From: Leptospiraceae bacterium
Lineage (GTDB): Bacteria > Spirochaetota > Leptospiria > Leptospirales > Leptospiraceae
Length of the DNA stretch: 22,008 nt
Assembly: GCA_024233875.1 (NCBI GenBank)
Contig: JACKPB010000019.1
Location: 1 to 22,008, forward strand
Direction of reading: 5' to 3'
This document shows positions 7,358 through 14,970 of this stretch, piece after piece. Both the position numbers and the translations under genes were made by a program. The number at the start of each line of letters is the position of its first letter. Within the stretch, counting starts at the first letter, position 1. The notes under the pieces were generated by a model that was not told where the DNA came from, made no database searches, and was given only the letters and a program-made list of their open reading frames with translations.

Positions 7358-8686
7358 GTGATTCATTCTACAGAGCAAATCGTTTTAAAAAAACACCATG
7401 ATGGAATCAGGAAGACGTTTCTGGCCAGACTGTTGTTTTTACCTATAGGAATTTTGCTCTTCTTATTCATCAATGGACTTGAACAGAGTGGATTGATTTC
7501 AATTTCTTTCCTGGGAACCTTACTTCTCTTAGGATTTTTCTTATTGAATTCAAACTTCATAAGAGAGGATTCGAAAACTTTGGAAATGATCGGGCTGGTT
7601 GGAGTAGTTTTCGACCTTTTCTTACTCTTTTTTGTTCCCTTCTATACTTATGTTTTGCAGGGAGGATACGATTCTATACCTATCGTATTTATCCTAAAAA
7701 CTGACTTCATTTTGCTGGCGATTTTTTTTATGATTTTGAATTGTCTGGCCAATTCTCCTAAGTATTTAAAAATATTATTTTATGGAATTCTAACATTTTA
7801 TTTTTTAATCCTATCATTTACCTTTTTTGATAGTAGAACAATTTATACTTTCAATCCTATGGAGAGTAGTTTGGGGTTTGAACTTCATCCCGGAATTCTC
7901 CTGGCCCAAATTGGTCTCCTCATTTCCATATCTCTCTTTGTGATAAGAATGACGGAAAATACCCAATCATTTATTCGGGAAACGACAGAGTTTCAAATGA
8001 AATTATTTCAACAGGAGAGAAAAGTATTTCTGGGTAATTTATTTTCCGGATTAACTCATGAAATTAGAAATCAGTTGAATCCTCTAACTTATTTGGAATT
8101 GATAAAATCCGATCTAACGGAGAAAGAAAAGCAATATCTGAATTATGCAATGGACTGTCAGGAAAGAATAGGGGCATTGATCGATGAAGTTCGGGATATA
8201 TCCATCAATAAATTTTCGAGTTTGAAGACATCTGAATTTGATATCAATGATGTGATTTCGGAATCAATTCATCTCATCAAAATGGATCCGGACGTAAAAA
8301 AAGAAAACCTACATTTCACCCCCAAAGATTCTATTATAATTTCTATAGATAAAAATAAAATCATTCAGGTACTACTGAATCTAATCAGAAACTCTGCCCA
8401 CGCCATCGAGGGTCGGAAGAATGGAAAGATCGATATACGTTCTTATGTTTCTAATGACTTCTGTGTAGTTGAGATTGAGGACAATGGAGTAGGAATTGAT
8501 CCAAAACTTTTAGAAAAAATTTGGGAACCCTACTACACAACTAAAGGTGAAAATGGAACAGGATTGGGTTTGGACATTTCTAAAAGAATCGTTGAGCAAC
8601 ATCAAGGAAGTATTGATTGCGAAAGTGTTCTGAATAAGAATACTAAATTTACAATCAAACTTCCGATTTCTAAAAAACTTACCTAG
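7358..8686 (+). CDS. Membrane-bound sensor histidine kinase
   Basis: The gene encodes 442 residues and starts at GTG 7358, with GAAGG seven bases upstream. Residues 20-197 hold six predicted membrane helices (about 20-40, 46-65, 76-100, 108-130, 136-157, 178-197) and no large periplasmic domain. A short helical linker leads to the kinase core. The H-box is GLTHEIRNQLNPL with the phospho-accepting His at 234. The N-box is NLIRNSAHAI (341-350), G1 is DNGVGID (375-381) and G2 is GTGLGL (400-405). All catalytic elements are intact. No response regulator is adjacent, so it is an orphan and its partner is unknown. The sensing signal may lie in or near the membrane (inference). Its stop is one base from the convergent lpxA stop. 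Confidence 0.9.
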   Translation: MIHSTEQIVLKKHHDGIRKTFLARLLFLPIGILLFLFINGLEQSGLISISFLGTLLLLGFFLLNSNFIREDSKTLEMIGLVGVVFDLFLLFFVPFYTYVLQGGYDSIPIVFILKTDFILLAIFFMILNCLANSPKYLKILFYGILTFYFLILSFTFFDSRTIYTFNPMESSLGFELHPGILLAQIGLLISISLFVIRMTENTQSFIRETTEFQMKLFQQERKVFLGNLFSGLTHEIRNQLNPLTYLELIKSDLTEKEKQYLNYAMDCQERIGALIDEVRDISINKFSSLKTSEFDINDVISESIHLIKMDPDVKKENLHFTPKDSIIISIDKNKIIQVLLNLIRNSAHAIEGRKNGKIDIRSYVSNDFCVVEIEDNGVGIDPKLLEKIWEPYYTTKGENGTGLGLDISKRIVEQHQGSIDCESVLNKNTKFTIKLPISKKLT

Positions 8687-8687
8687 A

Positions 8688-9485
8688 CTATTCTTCTGAT
8701 TTTCTAATCGGTCTATGATCGGTGATACCTCTATCACTATTAGAAACAAACTCAATGATTTTTTGAATTTGCGGACTTGGATCGTTTTCTTCAATCAATT
8801 TAGCAAGAGCTTGTTTTGTATTCATACCCGAGTGATAGATCAATTTGTAAGCTTTCTTAATCTTATCCCGCGTGCTGGAATCAAAACCGGCTCTCTTCAT
8901 TCCTACTGCATTGACACCTATGATGGTAGCGGGGTTTCCATCTATCAAACAATAGGGAGGAACATCTTTGACAACCTTTGCATATCCGGCAAGCATAGTG
9001 AACTCACCTACACGGCAGAACTGATGAACAGCCGCTACAGAAATAAATGCATGGTCATCTACCCGGACGTGACCTGCTATCTGACCATTGGTTACGATCG
9101 CTATCTCATTTCCCAGCTGGCAATCATGGGCAATATGAGTCTGTGCCATTATGAAATTTTTATTTCCAATCACTGTCGCTCCACCCGGTTTGGTTGCCCT
9201 ATGAATGGTAACACCTTCCCGAATTACATTATTGTCTCCAATTTGAGTGTAGGTGATTGTCTCCGGTTTAAAATTAATATCCTGAGGAATTCCACCAACA
9301 GCGGCAGTATGGAAAATATGATTGTTTTTTCCGATTTTCGTGTGTGTCCCAATTCTTACACAGCTTTCTATTACAGTGCCTTCATCAATTTCTACATGGG
9401 CTTCTATGACAGTAAATGGACCGATGACAACAGATTCATGAATTTTGGCTGTGGGATCAATGATTGAACTGGGGTGAATTTGCAT
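8688..9485 (-). CDS. lpxA: UDP-GlcNAc-type O/N-acyltransferase LpxA
   Basis: LpxA catalyses the first acyl transfer of lipid A synthesis: it moves a 3-hydroxyacyl chain from ACP to the UDP-sugar in the cytoplasm. The 265 residues are close to the usual ~260. Residues 1-190 are left-handed beta-helix hexapeptide repeats (IGPFTVIEAHVEI, VVKDV and similar). The catalytic block is THIAHDC with His120 equivalent to E. coli His125, followed by VAAVHQFCRVGEF and the C-terminal helical domain (KKAYKLIYHSG, S-x-RGI). The related Leptospira enzyme is known to prefer a 3-amino sugar, giving N-linked chains; whether this copy does cannot be read from the gene alone. It stands apart from lpxD, fabZ and lpxB here. 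The ribosome site before ATG 9485 is weak. Confidence 0.93.
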   Translation of the reverse strand: MQIHPSSIIDPTAKIHESVVIGPFTVIEAHVEIDEGTVIESCVRIGTHTKIGKNNHIFHTAAVGGIPQDINFKPETITYTQIGDNNVIREGVTIHRATKPGGATVIGNKNFIMAQTHIAHDCQLGNEIAIVTNGQIAGHVRVDDHAFISVAAVHQFCRVGEFTMLAGYAKVVKDVPPYCLIDGNPATIIGVNAVGMKRAGFDSSTRDKIKKAYKLIYHSGMNTKQALAKLIEENDPSPQIQKIIEFVSNSDRGITDHRPIRKSEE

Positions 9486-9513
9486 AATTCAGATAATTTA
9501 CCTGCTGAGGGAA

Positions 9514-9597
9514 ATGATCAAGAAATTTTTAGGAAAAATAAATCTTACGGGAAATGAAATATTTAGAAATCTTGAAAAACTAATCCGAGGATCTTGA
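9514..9597 (+). CDS. Possible 27-residue peptide upstream of the lipoprotein gene
   Basis: GAGGGA immediately precedes an ATG at 9514 that opens 27 codons (MIKKFLGKINLTGNEIFRNL and seven more), a basic, possibly amphipathic helix. It lies in the divergent gap between lpxA and the DUF4349-like gene. The spacing from ribosome site to ATG is short and no homologue is known to me. It could be chance. Confidence 0.2.
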   Translation: MIKKFLGKINLTGNEIFRNLEKLIRGS

Positions 9598-9734
9598 TTT
9601 TATTTGACGCTTTAGATTTCTTAAGAATTCTGTTATGAAAAGAATTTGGCACTAGAATCATAAAGTCTTTCAAGGTTTTATGGTTGGAATGTAGATTCCG
9701 GATAAATTTTCCCTATAAAGGTTTGGTACTTCCT

Positions 9735-10637
9735 ATGAGATATTTCCTAACTCCACCTCTGCTAGTCCTATTTTGCCTGATCCAATTATCGAGTTGCAAG
9801 AAAAGCCAGGAAGCCTCTTCCGAAATCGATATGAAAATGGATAGTGAGAAAATGAGTAATGCTCCTCAAATGTCAAAAAAAGTCGAACTCTCAGAAAAAG
9901 ATATAGCTGAGGAAGAAATGAATTTTAAAGGACAAACGGAAGACATCGATGAATCTTCCGGGCAGGATATAGGTACTCCCCTTGACCCGATTACTGATCT
10001 TTCTAAAACCAGATTGCTGGAATATACAGTTACTCTAAATTTTCGATGCAAAAATATCCCTGAATCCCGAAAAAAATTAATCCAAATCATAAAAAAATCC
10101 TCTTTTATAAAATCGAGTAATACTTCCTCGGGAGAAAAATACAGTTCTATGAACTCAGAGATACATATACCTGTAGATCGATTGTATGAAACTCTATTAG
10201 AAATGGATAAATTAGGAAAATTAGAATCAGAATCGATACATAGCAATGATCATACCGAAGAAAATGAATGGCAAAAGATAAAATTGTCCAGAGAACAATT
10301 GAGAAGCAATCGAAGGAGCAAAGCAGTATCCTCCGGAAAAGCTGAAAATTGGACATGGAAGGATAGGGAAGAGCTTCTCGAAAGGAGTGAGGAAGGAATG
10401 GATCAGGCTCAGTTTGAGTCTTGGAAGATTAAGGATCGGGTGAGTTGGGCAAAAATCCATGTTGTATTGAATGGGGAAGGTGCTCCTGCTACAATAGAAT
10501 TTCCTAATTATCGGACTGTCTTTTTTAGCTCTATTAATTTTTTATTAGATATGACAGCTTATTTAGTTTGGTTACTTCCCTTATCCGTATTGGGATTTTT
10601 TATCTATTTTGTATTTAAGAAAATAAGGGGATATTGA
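9735..10637 (+). CDS. DUF4349-like lipoprotein with C-terminal membrane helix
   Basis: I prefer ATG 9735, which gives 300 residues and a textbook lipoprotein signal (MRYFLTPPLLVLFCLIQLSSC, acylated Cys21). An in-frame TTG at 9684 has a better ribosome site (AAGG, 8 bases) but adds 17 residues before that signal. After a Ser/Glu-rich spacer comes a domain opening EYTVTLNFRCKNIPESRKKL, then an IHIPVDRLYETLLEMDKLG segment, a charged helical region, and an AKIHVVLNG segment before a membrane helix near 268-292 and a KKIRGY tail. This order resembles DUF4349 proteins (periplasmic domain with helical insert, then one membrane anchor). Function is unknown. The GH3-type gene begins 24 bases later, so the two probably share an mRNA. 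Confidence 0.7.
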   Translation: MRYFLTPPLLVLFCLIQLSSCKKSQEASSEIDMKMDSEKMSNAPQMSKKVELSEKDIAEEEMNFKGQTEDIDESSGQDIGTPLDPITDLSKTRLLEYTVTLNFRCKNIPESRKKLIQIIKKSSFIKSSNTSSGEKYSSMNSEIHIPVDRLYETLLEMDKLGKLESESIHSNDHTEENEWQKIKLSREQLRSNRRSKAVSSGKAENWTWKDREELLERSEEGMDQAQFESWKIKDRVSWAKIHVVLNGEGAPATIEFPNYRTVFFSSINFLLDMTAYLVWLLPLSVLGFFIYFVFKKIRGY

Positions 10638-10661
10638 TAAAAGATTTTCTTTGGGTTCATT

Positions 10662-11939
10662 TTGATTAGAACAGTAATTTTTTCTTTTTTAAGTATCCTT
10701 CTACTTATTTTTTCAACGCAAATTCACTCTCCTCTCCTCTACAAGATCAGAGGATGGGATTTATTTGTATTGATTGCTGTTTCTAATGTATTGATTCATT
10801 ATTCAATCAAACTTGAAACCACCCCTTTGCGATTTGTATTTGTTCTTTTGCTTTCCATCTCTATGATTTTGGGAATCTATAGAGAAGCTGAAATTCAAAT
10901 TCAAAAATTTTCTATTCAAACCTTTGATCGAAATGAAATCCATTTCTTCTCTGAAAGTTTTGTACTAGGTTTTGAAACCTGGGATGAGGCAAGGTTTTTT
11001 TCTGAAGAGCTGGGAGTGGGCGGGCTCTATATTTCTTCAAAAAACACTTCCGGTCTGGATTCCGATGAAGTTCAAAAAAGAATTCATGAGCTACAAAAAA
11101 ATAGAAAAAGATTGAATCTTCCAATTCTTTGGATATGTGCGGATCAGGAAGGTGGTGACGTCTCGCGACTCAGCCCACCATTGGAAAGACCGATTCCATT
11201 GTCCAGAGTCGGTGATAAGAGAGAATACCTTTCTGACTACCTTAAGGTTTTAGGTGGAGGACTGTCTCATTTGGGCATCAATTTGAATCTCTCTCCCGTT
11301 GTTGATTTACCCGATAAGGAGAATCAACCGATATATGATGCTCATTCCCGGATAGAATCAAGAGCAATTTCCTCAAACAAAAACATCACATCTGAGGTAG
11401 GAAGGGAAATTACAAGTTCACTTTTGAATCAGGGAATTTTCTCAACATGGAAACATTTTCCCGGCCTGGGGAAAGTCACAACAGATACACATTTCTTTTC
11501 TGCAGAATTGGACTCATCGATTCAAGTATTAGAAGAGGAAGATATTTTTCCATATTTAAAACTGATTGATTCGAATCTTCCTGCCTTTATTATGCTTTCC
11601 CATACACGTATTCCTTCTCTAGATAGGGAATCATTGGCATCTTATTCAGGTTTGATAGTAAATGATTACCTCAGATCAAAAAAAGGATTTCGATACTTAA
11701 CAATTACTGATGATTTTAGTATGGGGCCCATATACTATAATGGAATTGAAATGATTTCAGAAATGGCATTGAAGGGTGGTGTGGATTATATTTTGATATC
11801 CTATGATAAAGATTTGATTTATAAAGTCCTCTATCCAATCCTCGAAAAAAGTAAATTGCAGATTTTGGACAATGAAGTTAAATCCGAAATATCCAGAAGT
11901 CGACTAAGAAAACGAAGGGCTCTAAAATTAATAGATTAA
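10662..11939 (+). CDS. Membrane-anchored GH3 glycosidase, NagZ-like
   Basis: The gene encodes 425 residues. The start is TTG 10662, because an in-frame TAA at 10638 leaves no ATG or GTG upstream. Three hydrophobic helices (about 2-20, 32-48, 56-73) precede a glycoside hydrolase family 3 barrel. Visible motifs are CADQEGGDVSRL (159-170), GGLSHLGINLNLSPVVDL (199-216), KHFPG (264-268), TDTH (274-277) and TDDFSMG (349-355). By analogy with NagZ, Asp351 is the nucleophile and the Asp275/His277 pair the acid/base. Canonical KHFPGHG reads KHFPGLG here. NagZ enzymes remove N-acetylglucosamine from muropeptides, so a cell-wall recycling role is likely but the substrate is unproven. NagZ is normally soluble, about 340 residues and cytoplasmic. 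The anchor here suggests the enzyme works at the membrane, possibly facing the periplasm. Confidence 0.8.
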   Translation: MIRTVIFSFLSILLLIFSTQIHSPLLYKIRGWDLFVLIAVSNVLIHYSIKLETTPLRFVFVLLLSISMILGIYREAEIQIQKFSIQTFDRNEIHFFSESFVLGFETWDEARFFSEELGVGGLYISSKNTSGLDSDEVQKRIHELQKNRKRLNLPILWICADQEGGDVSRLSPPLERPIPLSRVGDKREYLSDYLKVLGGGLSHLGINLNLSPVVDLPDKENQPIYDAHSRIESRAISSNKNITSEVGREITSSLLNQGIFSTWKHFPGLGKVTTDTHFFSAELDSSIQVLEEEDIFPYLKLIDSNLPAFIMLSHTRIPSLDRESLASYSGLIVNDYLRSKKGFRYLTITDDFSMGPIYYNGIEMISEMALKGGVDYILISYDKDLIYKVLYPILEKSKLQILDNEVKSEISRSRLRKRRALKLID

Positions 11940-11955
11940 TCTACCTTATGGAGAG

Positions 11956-13029
11956 TTATTCGACAATAGATCTTTTCATTTTTCTTCTATTCAAAAGCAT
12001 ATCTTCTTTTTTGAGCTTTCCTTTCTGATGAAGAAAAAAGGAAACTGACCAGAGAAGTCCATTTCTAATCCACCAGGAAGGTGTAAAAATTGCACTCATG
12101 AAAATACTCATCCAGGTACCATCTTCCGGTTGATTCAAATAAATTGTATTGATTACACCGAAAGCGGAATATGCACATAAAAAGAGTAAGTAATTGTAAA
12201 ATGGTGTATCCTGAGTCTTCAACTGATTTCTGAAGTCATCATCTCTTGGTTTGTCTCCTTTAAAAAATGGAGTCTTGGAGGCATTTGCAACATAGATAAA
12301 TTTTTGATTATTGTAGGTCAATTCTAGATTCCAAACAGGTAAATAGTATTGGATTGTAGATTGGATATCAGATGAAAAAAATACATCTAAATTTCGATAA
12401 GATCTATTCGACAATTCTTTCTCAGCCAGTGATCGAAATTGAGCCTTGAGCAGTTGGGTGCCATAGGTAAAGAAAGCATTGTTTCCATTCTCCGAATTGA
12501 AATCTATTGTTTTTAAAGGGAATGGAATTTGTTCCGGGGATGCTTTCTCCTTGAAGTGGTTTGGGTTGAATTCGTTGATCAAGACCTTAACATCTTCTGA
12601 AATTTCCGGATGAATTAGTGGAACTGAGATTTGAAAGTTTAACTCTTTCTCTACACTCAAAAGCTTGGGACCTTTTTGTTTTTTAGATTTCAATATTGTC
12701 TGAAGGAAGCCGGGAGAGAATTTGTAAGTTCCCTTCAGTTTCCCTGAGAAAGAATAAAACGGATAAAGGATCAATTCGAATCGGGTGATTTTAGAATTTT
12801 TAAGAATATCAATAGGTGTTGAGTCCTCCCTGATCAAGAAGTTTTCGAATGCTTTCAAAACATCTTCTTTCCGTGAATAAGCGAGGGGAAAAGTTGTCTT
12901 AAAATTTCCTTCTTCGGGATTTTCAATATAGAAATGACTATTGCAGTATTCACATGTAGTTTTTTTCTTATCTACAATTATGATTCCTGCTCCACAGTTG
13001 GGGCACTTGATTTCTGATAAATTTGGCAT
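11956..13029 (-). CDS. Zinc-ribbon membrane protein, function unknown
   Basis: The gene encodes 357 residues. The N-terminus is a clear zinc ribbon: CPNC at 9-12 and CEYC at 26-29. The middle (about 45-265) contains two similar strand-rich pieces, LILYPFYSFSGKLKGTYKF and YYLPVWNLELTYNNQKFIYV. This pattern occurs in bacterial TFIIB-type zinc-ribbon proteins of unknown role. Two hydrophobic segments follow (about 278-298 and 305-334), then a basic tail rich in Lys/Arg. There is no signal peptide, so the ribbon and middle domain should be cytoplasmic. The ribosome site before ATG 13029 is poor. It converges with the GH3 gene, 16 bases apart. I cannot assign a reaction. Confidence 0.65.
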   Translation of the reverse strand: MPNLSEIKCPNCGAGIIIVDKKKTTCEYCNSHFYIENPEEGNFKTTFPLAYSRKEDVLKAFENFLIREDSTPIDILKNSKITRFELILYPFYSFSGKLKGTYKFSPGFLQTILKSKKQKGPKLLSVEKELNFQISVPLIHPEISEDVKVLINEFNPNHFKEKASPEQIPFPLKTIDFNSENGNNAFFTYGTQLLKAQFRSLAEKELSNRSYRNLDVFFSSDIQSTIQYYLPVWNLELTYNNQKFIYVANASKTPFFKGDKPRDDDFRNQLKTQDTPFYNYLLFLCAYSAFGVINTIYLNQPEDGTWMSIFMSAIFTPSWWIRNGLLWSVSFFLHQKGKLKKEDMLLNRRKMKRSIVE

Positions 13030-13293
13030 AGAAGGCTGAATCTTAAAGTCTTATTACTAACTAAGTTTGAATTTCTCAAAATCTTCATTAACTCAAATAA
13101 TAAAAGCGATTTTCCTTTGAAATCAGATAAAATATTTAAATTTAACTTCTTCCTGATTTAGATTTGAAGAGAAGATTTCATCCGGACTTAAAAGATGAGA
13201 AGAAAATATTTTCAGAATTAGAAAAAAAACTTCTTTTCATTTCTTCATACATGATTTATTCCTCTGATTAAGTAAATTTTACCGGAGTTCACT

Positions 13294-13827
13294 TTGAGTT
13301 CAATAGAAGAAAATGTACAGAATATTTGGAATAGTAATCAGCTTTTATTAGGCGTCCCCCTCATAGATATTCAACATTTATGGTTGATTGTGATCATTAG
13401 CCAATTGAACCATTTGCTCGAAGAATCGGTATCAGAAAATTTCGAGTTGGACAACCAAATTGGTGCAGTTCTAAATTATATAGATGTACATTTTAAAACC
13501 GAAGAAGAAATTTTAAAAAAGTTGAACTACCCGGTTTTGGCAGTTCATGCTTCTCAGCATCAGGAATTTGTAAGGCATATCAATCAGGATTTGATAGCTG
13601 AGCACATTTTAGATCCAAGAAGTCTTGCTAAATTGATGAGGGATTTTCTTTTGAAATGGCTCTCCTCACATATAAATGTTGAGGATAAAGAGTACAATTA
13701 TTTTATCAAAGGAAAAAATCTGGACATTCATCAGATTTCTTTAGAGCTAATCAAAGAAAAATCTATTGAGTTTTCAGAAGATCAGATATATTTTTATAAG
13801 AAAATAATAGGTGATTGGATTATTTGA
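13294..13827 (+). CDS. Bacteriohemerythrin-like oxygen/iron-binding protein
   Basis: The gene encodes 177 residues and starts at TTG 13294, with CGGAG six bases upstream. All seven ligands of the non-haem di-iron site are visible: His28 in IDIQH, His66/Glu70 in HFKTE, His85/His89 in HASQH and His126/Asp131 in HINVED. The Trp-x3-His pattern WLSSH is also present. Hemerythrins bind O2 reversibly or act as O2 sensors, stores or scavengers in the cytoplasm. No signalling domain is fused. About 45 residues follow Asp131, longer than in minimal bacteriohemerythrins of around 135 residues, and are of unknown role. The stop lies 7 bases from the convergent TPR gene. Confidence 0.9.
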   Translation: MSSIEENVQNIWNSNQLLLGVPLIDIQHLWLIVIISQLNHLLEESVSENFELDNQIGAVLNYIDVHFKTEEEILKKLNYPVLAVHASQHQEFVRHINQDLIAEHILDPRSLAKLMRDFLLKWLSSHINVEDKEYNYFIKGKNLDIHQISLELIKEKSIEFSEDQIYFYKKIIGDWII

Positions 13828-13834
13828 TCTCCTA

Positions 13835-14668
13835 TCAATACTCCTCTATAAATCTTTCATAAGATTCTATGTCCATCCGGGCATTTGTTAGATTGCCATC
13901 TGCCAGATGCCAACCCGATCTAAGCAGATAAGCAAATGGAAACTCCGGATTGATTTGAATCGCTCTTTCACACCTCGTAATAGCTTCTGAGGGTCTGTTT
14001 TGATACAAATACAAATTGCACAGGTCAGTTTCAATAATCTCGTTGGGTGGCAATTTTTCTGCCGCTAAAATAAAGTCTGATTTAGCCGAATCCAGATCCC
14101 CATTTTTGAAGTAACAATACCCTCTATTTCTATAGCTCAGAGGATCTTCGAAGAGATGTATCGATTTAGATAAAAATTCTACACACTCTTCAAAGTTTCC
14201 TAATTTTAAATGAGTATTTCCTATCCATTTCAGAATAGGGGAAAAATTTGAATTCTCGGAATAAACTTCATTGAAGTCTTTCAGAGCAAACATGTAATTT
14301 CCATCTAAATAGTTTAAAATCCCGTTAATGAATGCAATTGGCACTTGGTTTTCGGAAGCTATAAATAGAGTGTTGGTACTTTTGATACAACCTTCAGATG
14401 TATTATGTTTTATATAAAACCATTCTTCCATAGAATTTCCATTTAGATAAAATCCATTTTTATGAAGGAAGGATGCATGGCTAAAATCCCTCAGGAGCTT
14501 CAATCGGGGGGAAAATGATTTGCATTCCTGTTTTAGGGATATCCCTCCTTTGGATACTACCATAAGATTTTCAGAAGGAGAGGCACAAAATTGGAAAATT
14601 GCTAAGAACAGACCTAAAGTTCCGGGCTGAAAGAACAATTTTTTCTTCAAGGTTTCACCACAAATCAA
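13835..14668 (-). CDS. Exported TPR-repeat protein, possible lipoprotein
   Basis: The longest form, from TTG 14668, has 277 residues. A second TTG at 14650 gives the more usual KKK-starting signal (KKKLFFQPGTLGLFLAIFQFC), and both have only weak ribosome sites. The Cys ending this stretch follows Phe, a poor lipobox, so acylation is uncertain and ordinary signal-peptidase cleavage is possible. Residues ~108-277 contain about five tetratricopeptide repeats, for example NGILNYLDGNYMFALKDFNE, GNTHLKLGNFEECVEFLSKS and NRGYCYFKNGDLDSAKSDF. TPRs mediate protein-protein contacts, so a scaffold role in the periplasm is likely. The partner is unknown. The Fur-box-like palindrome at 14753-14773 lies in its upstream region too. 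Confidence 0.7.
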   Translation of the reverse strand: MICGETLKKKLFFQPGTLGLFLAIFQFCASPSENLMVVSKGGISLKQECKSFSPRLKLLRDFSHASFLHKNGFYLNGNSMEEWFYIKHNTSEGCIKSTNTLFIASENQVPIAFINGILNYLDGNYMFALKDFNEVYSENSNFSPILKWIGNTHLKLGNFEECVEFLSKSIHLFEDPLSYRNRGYCYFKNGDLDSAKSDFILAAEKLPPNEIIETDLCNLYLYQNRPSEAITRCERAIQINPEFPFAYLLRSGWHLADGNLTNARMDIESYERFIEEY

Positions 14669-14752
14669 GACTAAAGCATAGGAAATCTCAATTCAAGCAT
14701 TTCTTAAAAACTAAAAATTTTGGTAGGGGTAAGGAAAAATGCTTTACATAAA

Positions 14753-14773
14753 TGATATTGAGAATCAATATCA
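14753..14773 (+). promoter_or_regulatory. Fur-box-like palindrome before the small Cys-rich gene
   Basis: GATATTGAGAATCAATATC (14754-14772) matches the classical Fur box GATAATGATAATCATTATC at 16 of 19 positions. It is a perfect inverted repeat of 8 bp (TGATATTG/CAATATCA) around a 5-base centre. It lies 16 bases before the chosen ATG at 14790 and just after an A/T-rich TACATA that could serve as a -10 element. Binding by Fur, PerR or Zur would be expected to repress transcription. Which regulator binds cannot be told from sequence. Confidence 0.55.
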
Positions 14774-14789
14774 AAAAAGAGGAAGAATT

Positions 14790-14957
14790 ATGAATCAAGT
14801 AAAATACAATTTATCCTGTCAGTGTTCAGATTGCCCAGTTTGGAAAAACAAAAAATTAGAGTCCAGATTTTGTGGAAGAGAAGCCCTTTGTGAAAAAAGA
14901 GATGAATTGTCTCTCAGGAAAAAAAAGAAAACTGAGATTCTTTTTGAATACATTTAG
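14790..14957 (+). CDS. Small Cys-rich protein, unrecognised
   Basis: The chosen start is ATG 14790, with AGAGGA six bases upstream. An in-frame ATG at 14739 would add 17 residues and place the palindrome inside the gene, with a tighter ribosome spacing. The 55-residue product has a Cys cluster C10-x-C12-x2-C15, followed by PVW, then C28 and C34, and ends in a basic/hydrophobic tail with a KKKK run. There is no signal peptide or membrane helix. The Cys spacing could bind zinc or an iron-sulphur cluster, but it does not match a family I know. The Fur-box-like site suggests metal- or peroxide-dependent control (inference). It converges on the hybrid kinase, 13 bases apart. Confidence 0.6.
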   Translation: MNQVKYNLSCQCSDCPVWKNKKLESRFCGREALCEKRDELSLRKKKKTEILFEYI

Positions 14958-14970
14958 AGAAAACTATTTT

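Noticed and set aside
8715..9467. A 250-codon open frame on the + strand, antisense to lpxA
   Set aside because: It lies entirely within the unmistakable lpxA gene, has no ribosome site or recognisable protein features, and is explained by lpxA codon use.
9649..9668. TTGGCAC upstream of the DUF4349-like gene, resembling the -24 element of a sigma-54 promoter
   Set aside because: The -12 element (TTGC at the right spacing) is missing; the sequence there is TCAT.
13807..13835. Imperfect hairpin ATAGGTGAT/ATCTCCTAT at the hemerythrin/TPR junction as a two-way terminator
   Set aside because: There is a mismatch in the stem, an 11-base loop and no U tract in either direction; half of it is hemerythrin coding sequence.
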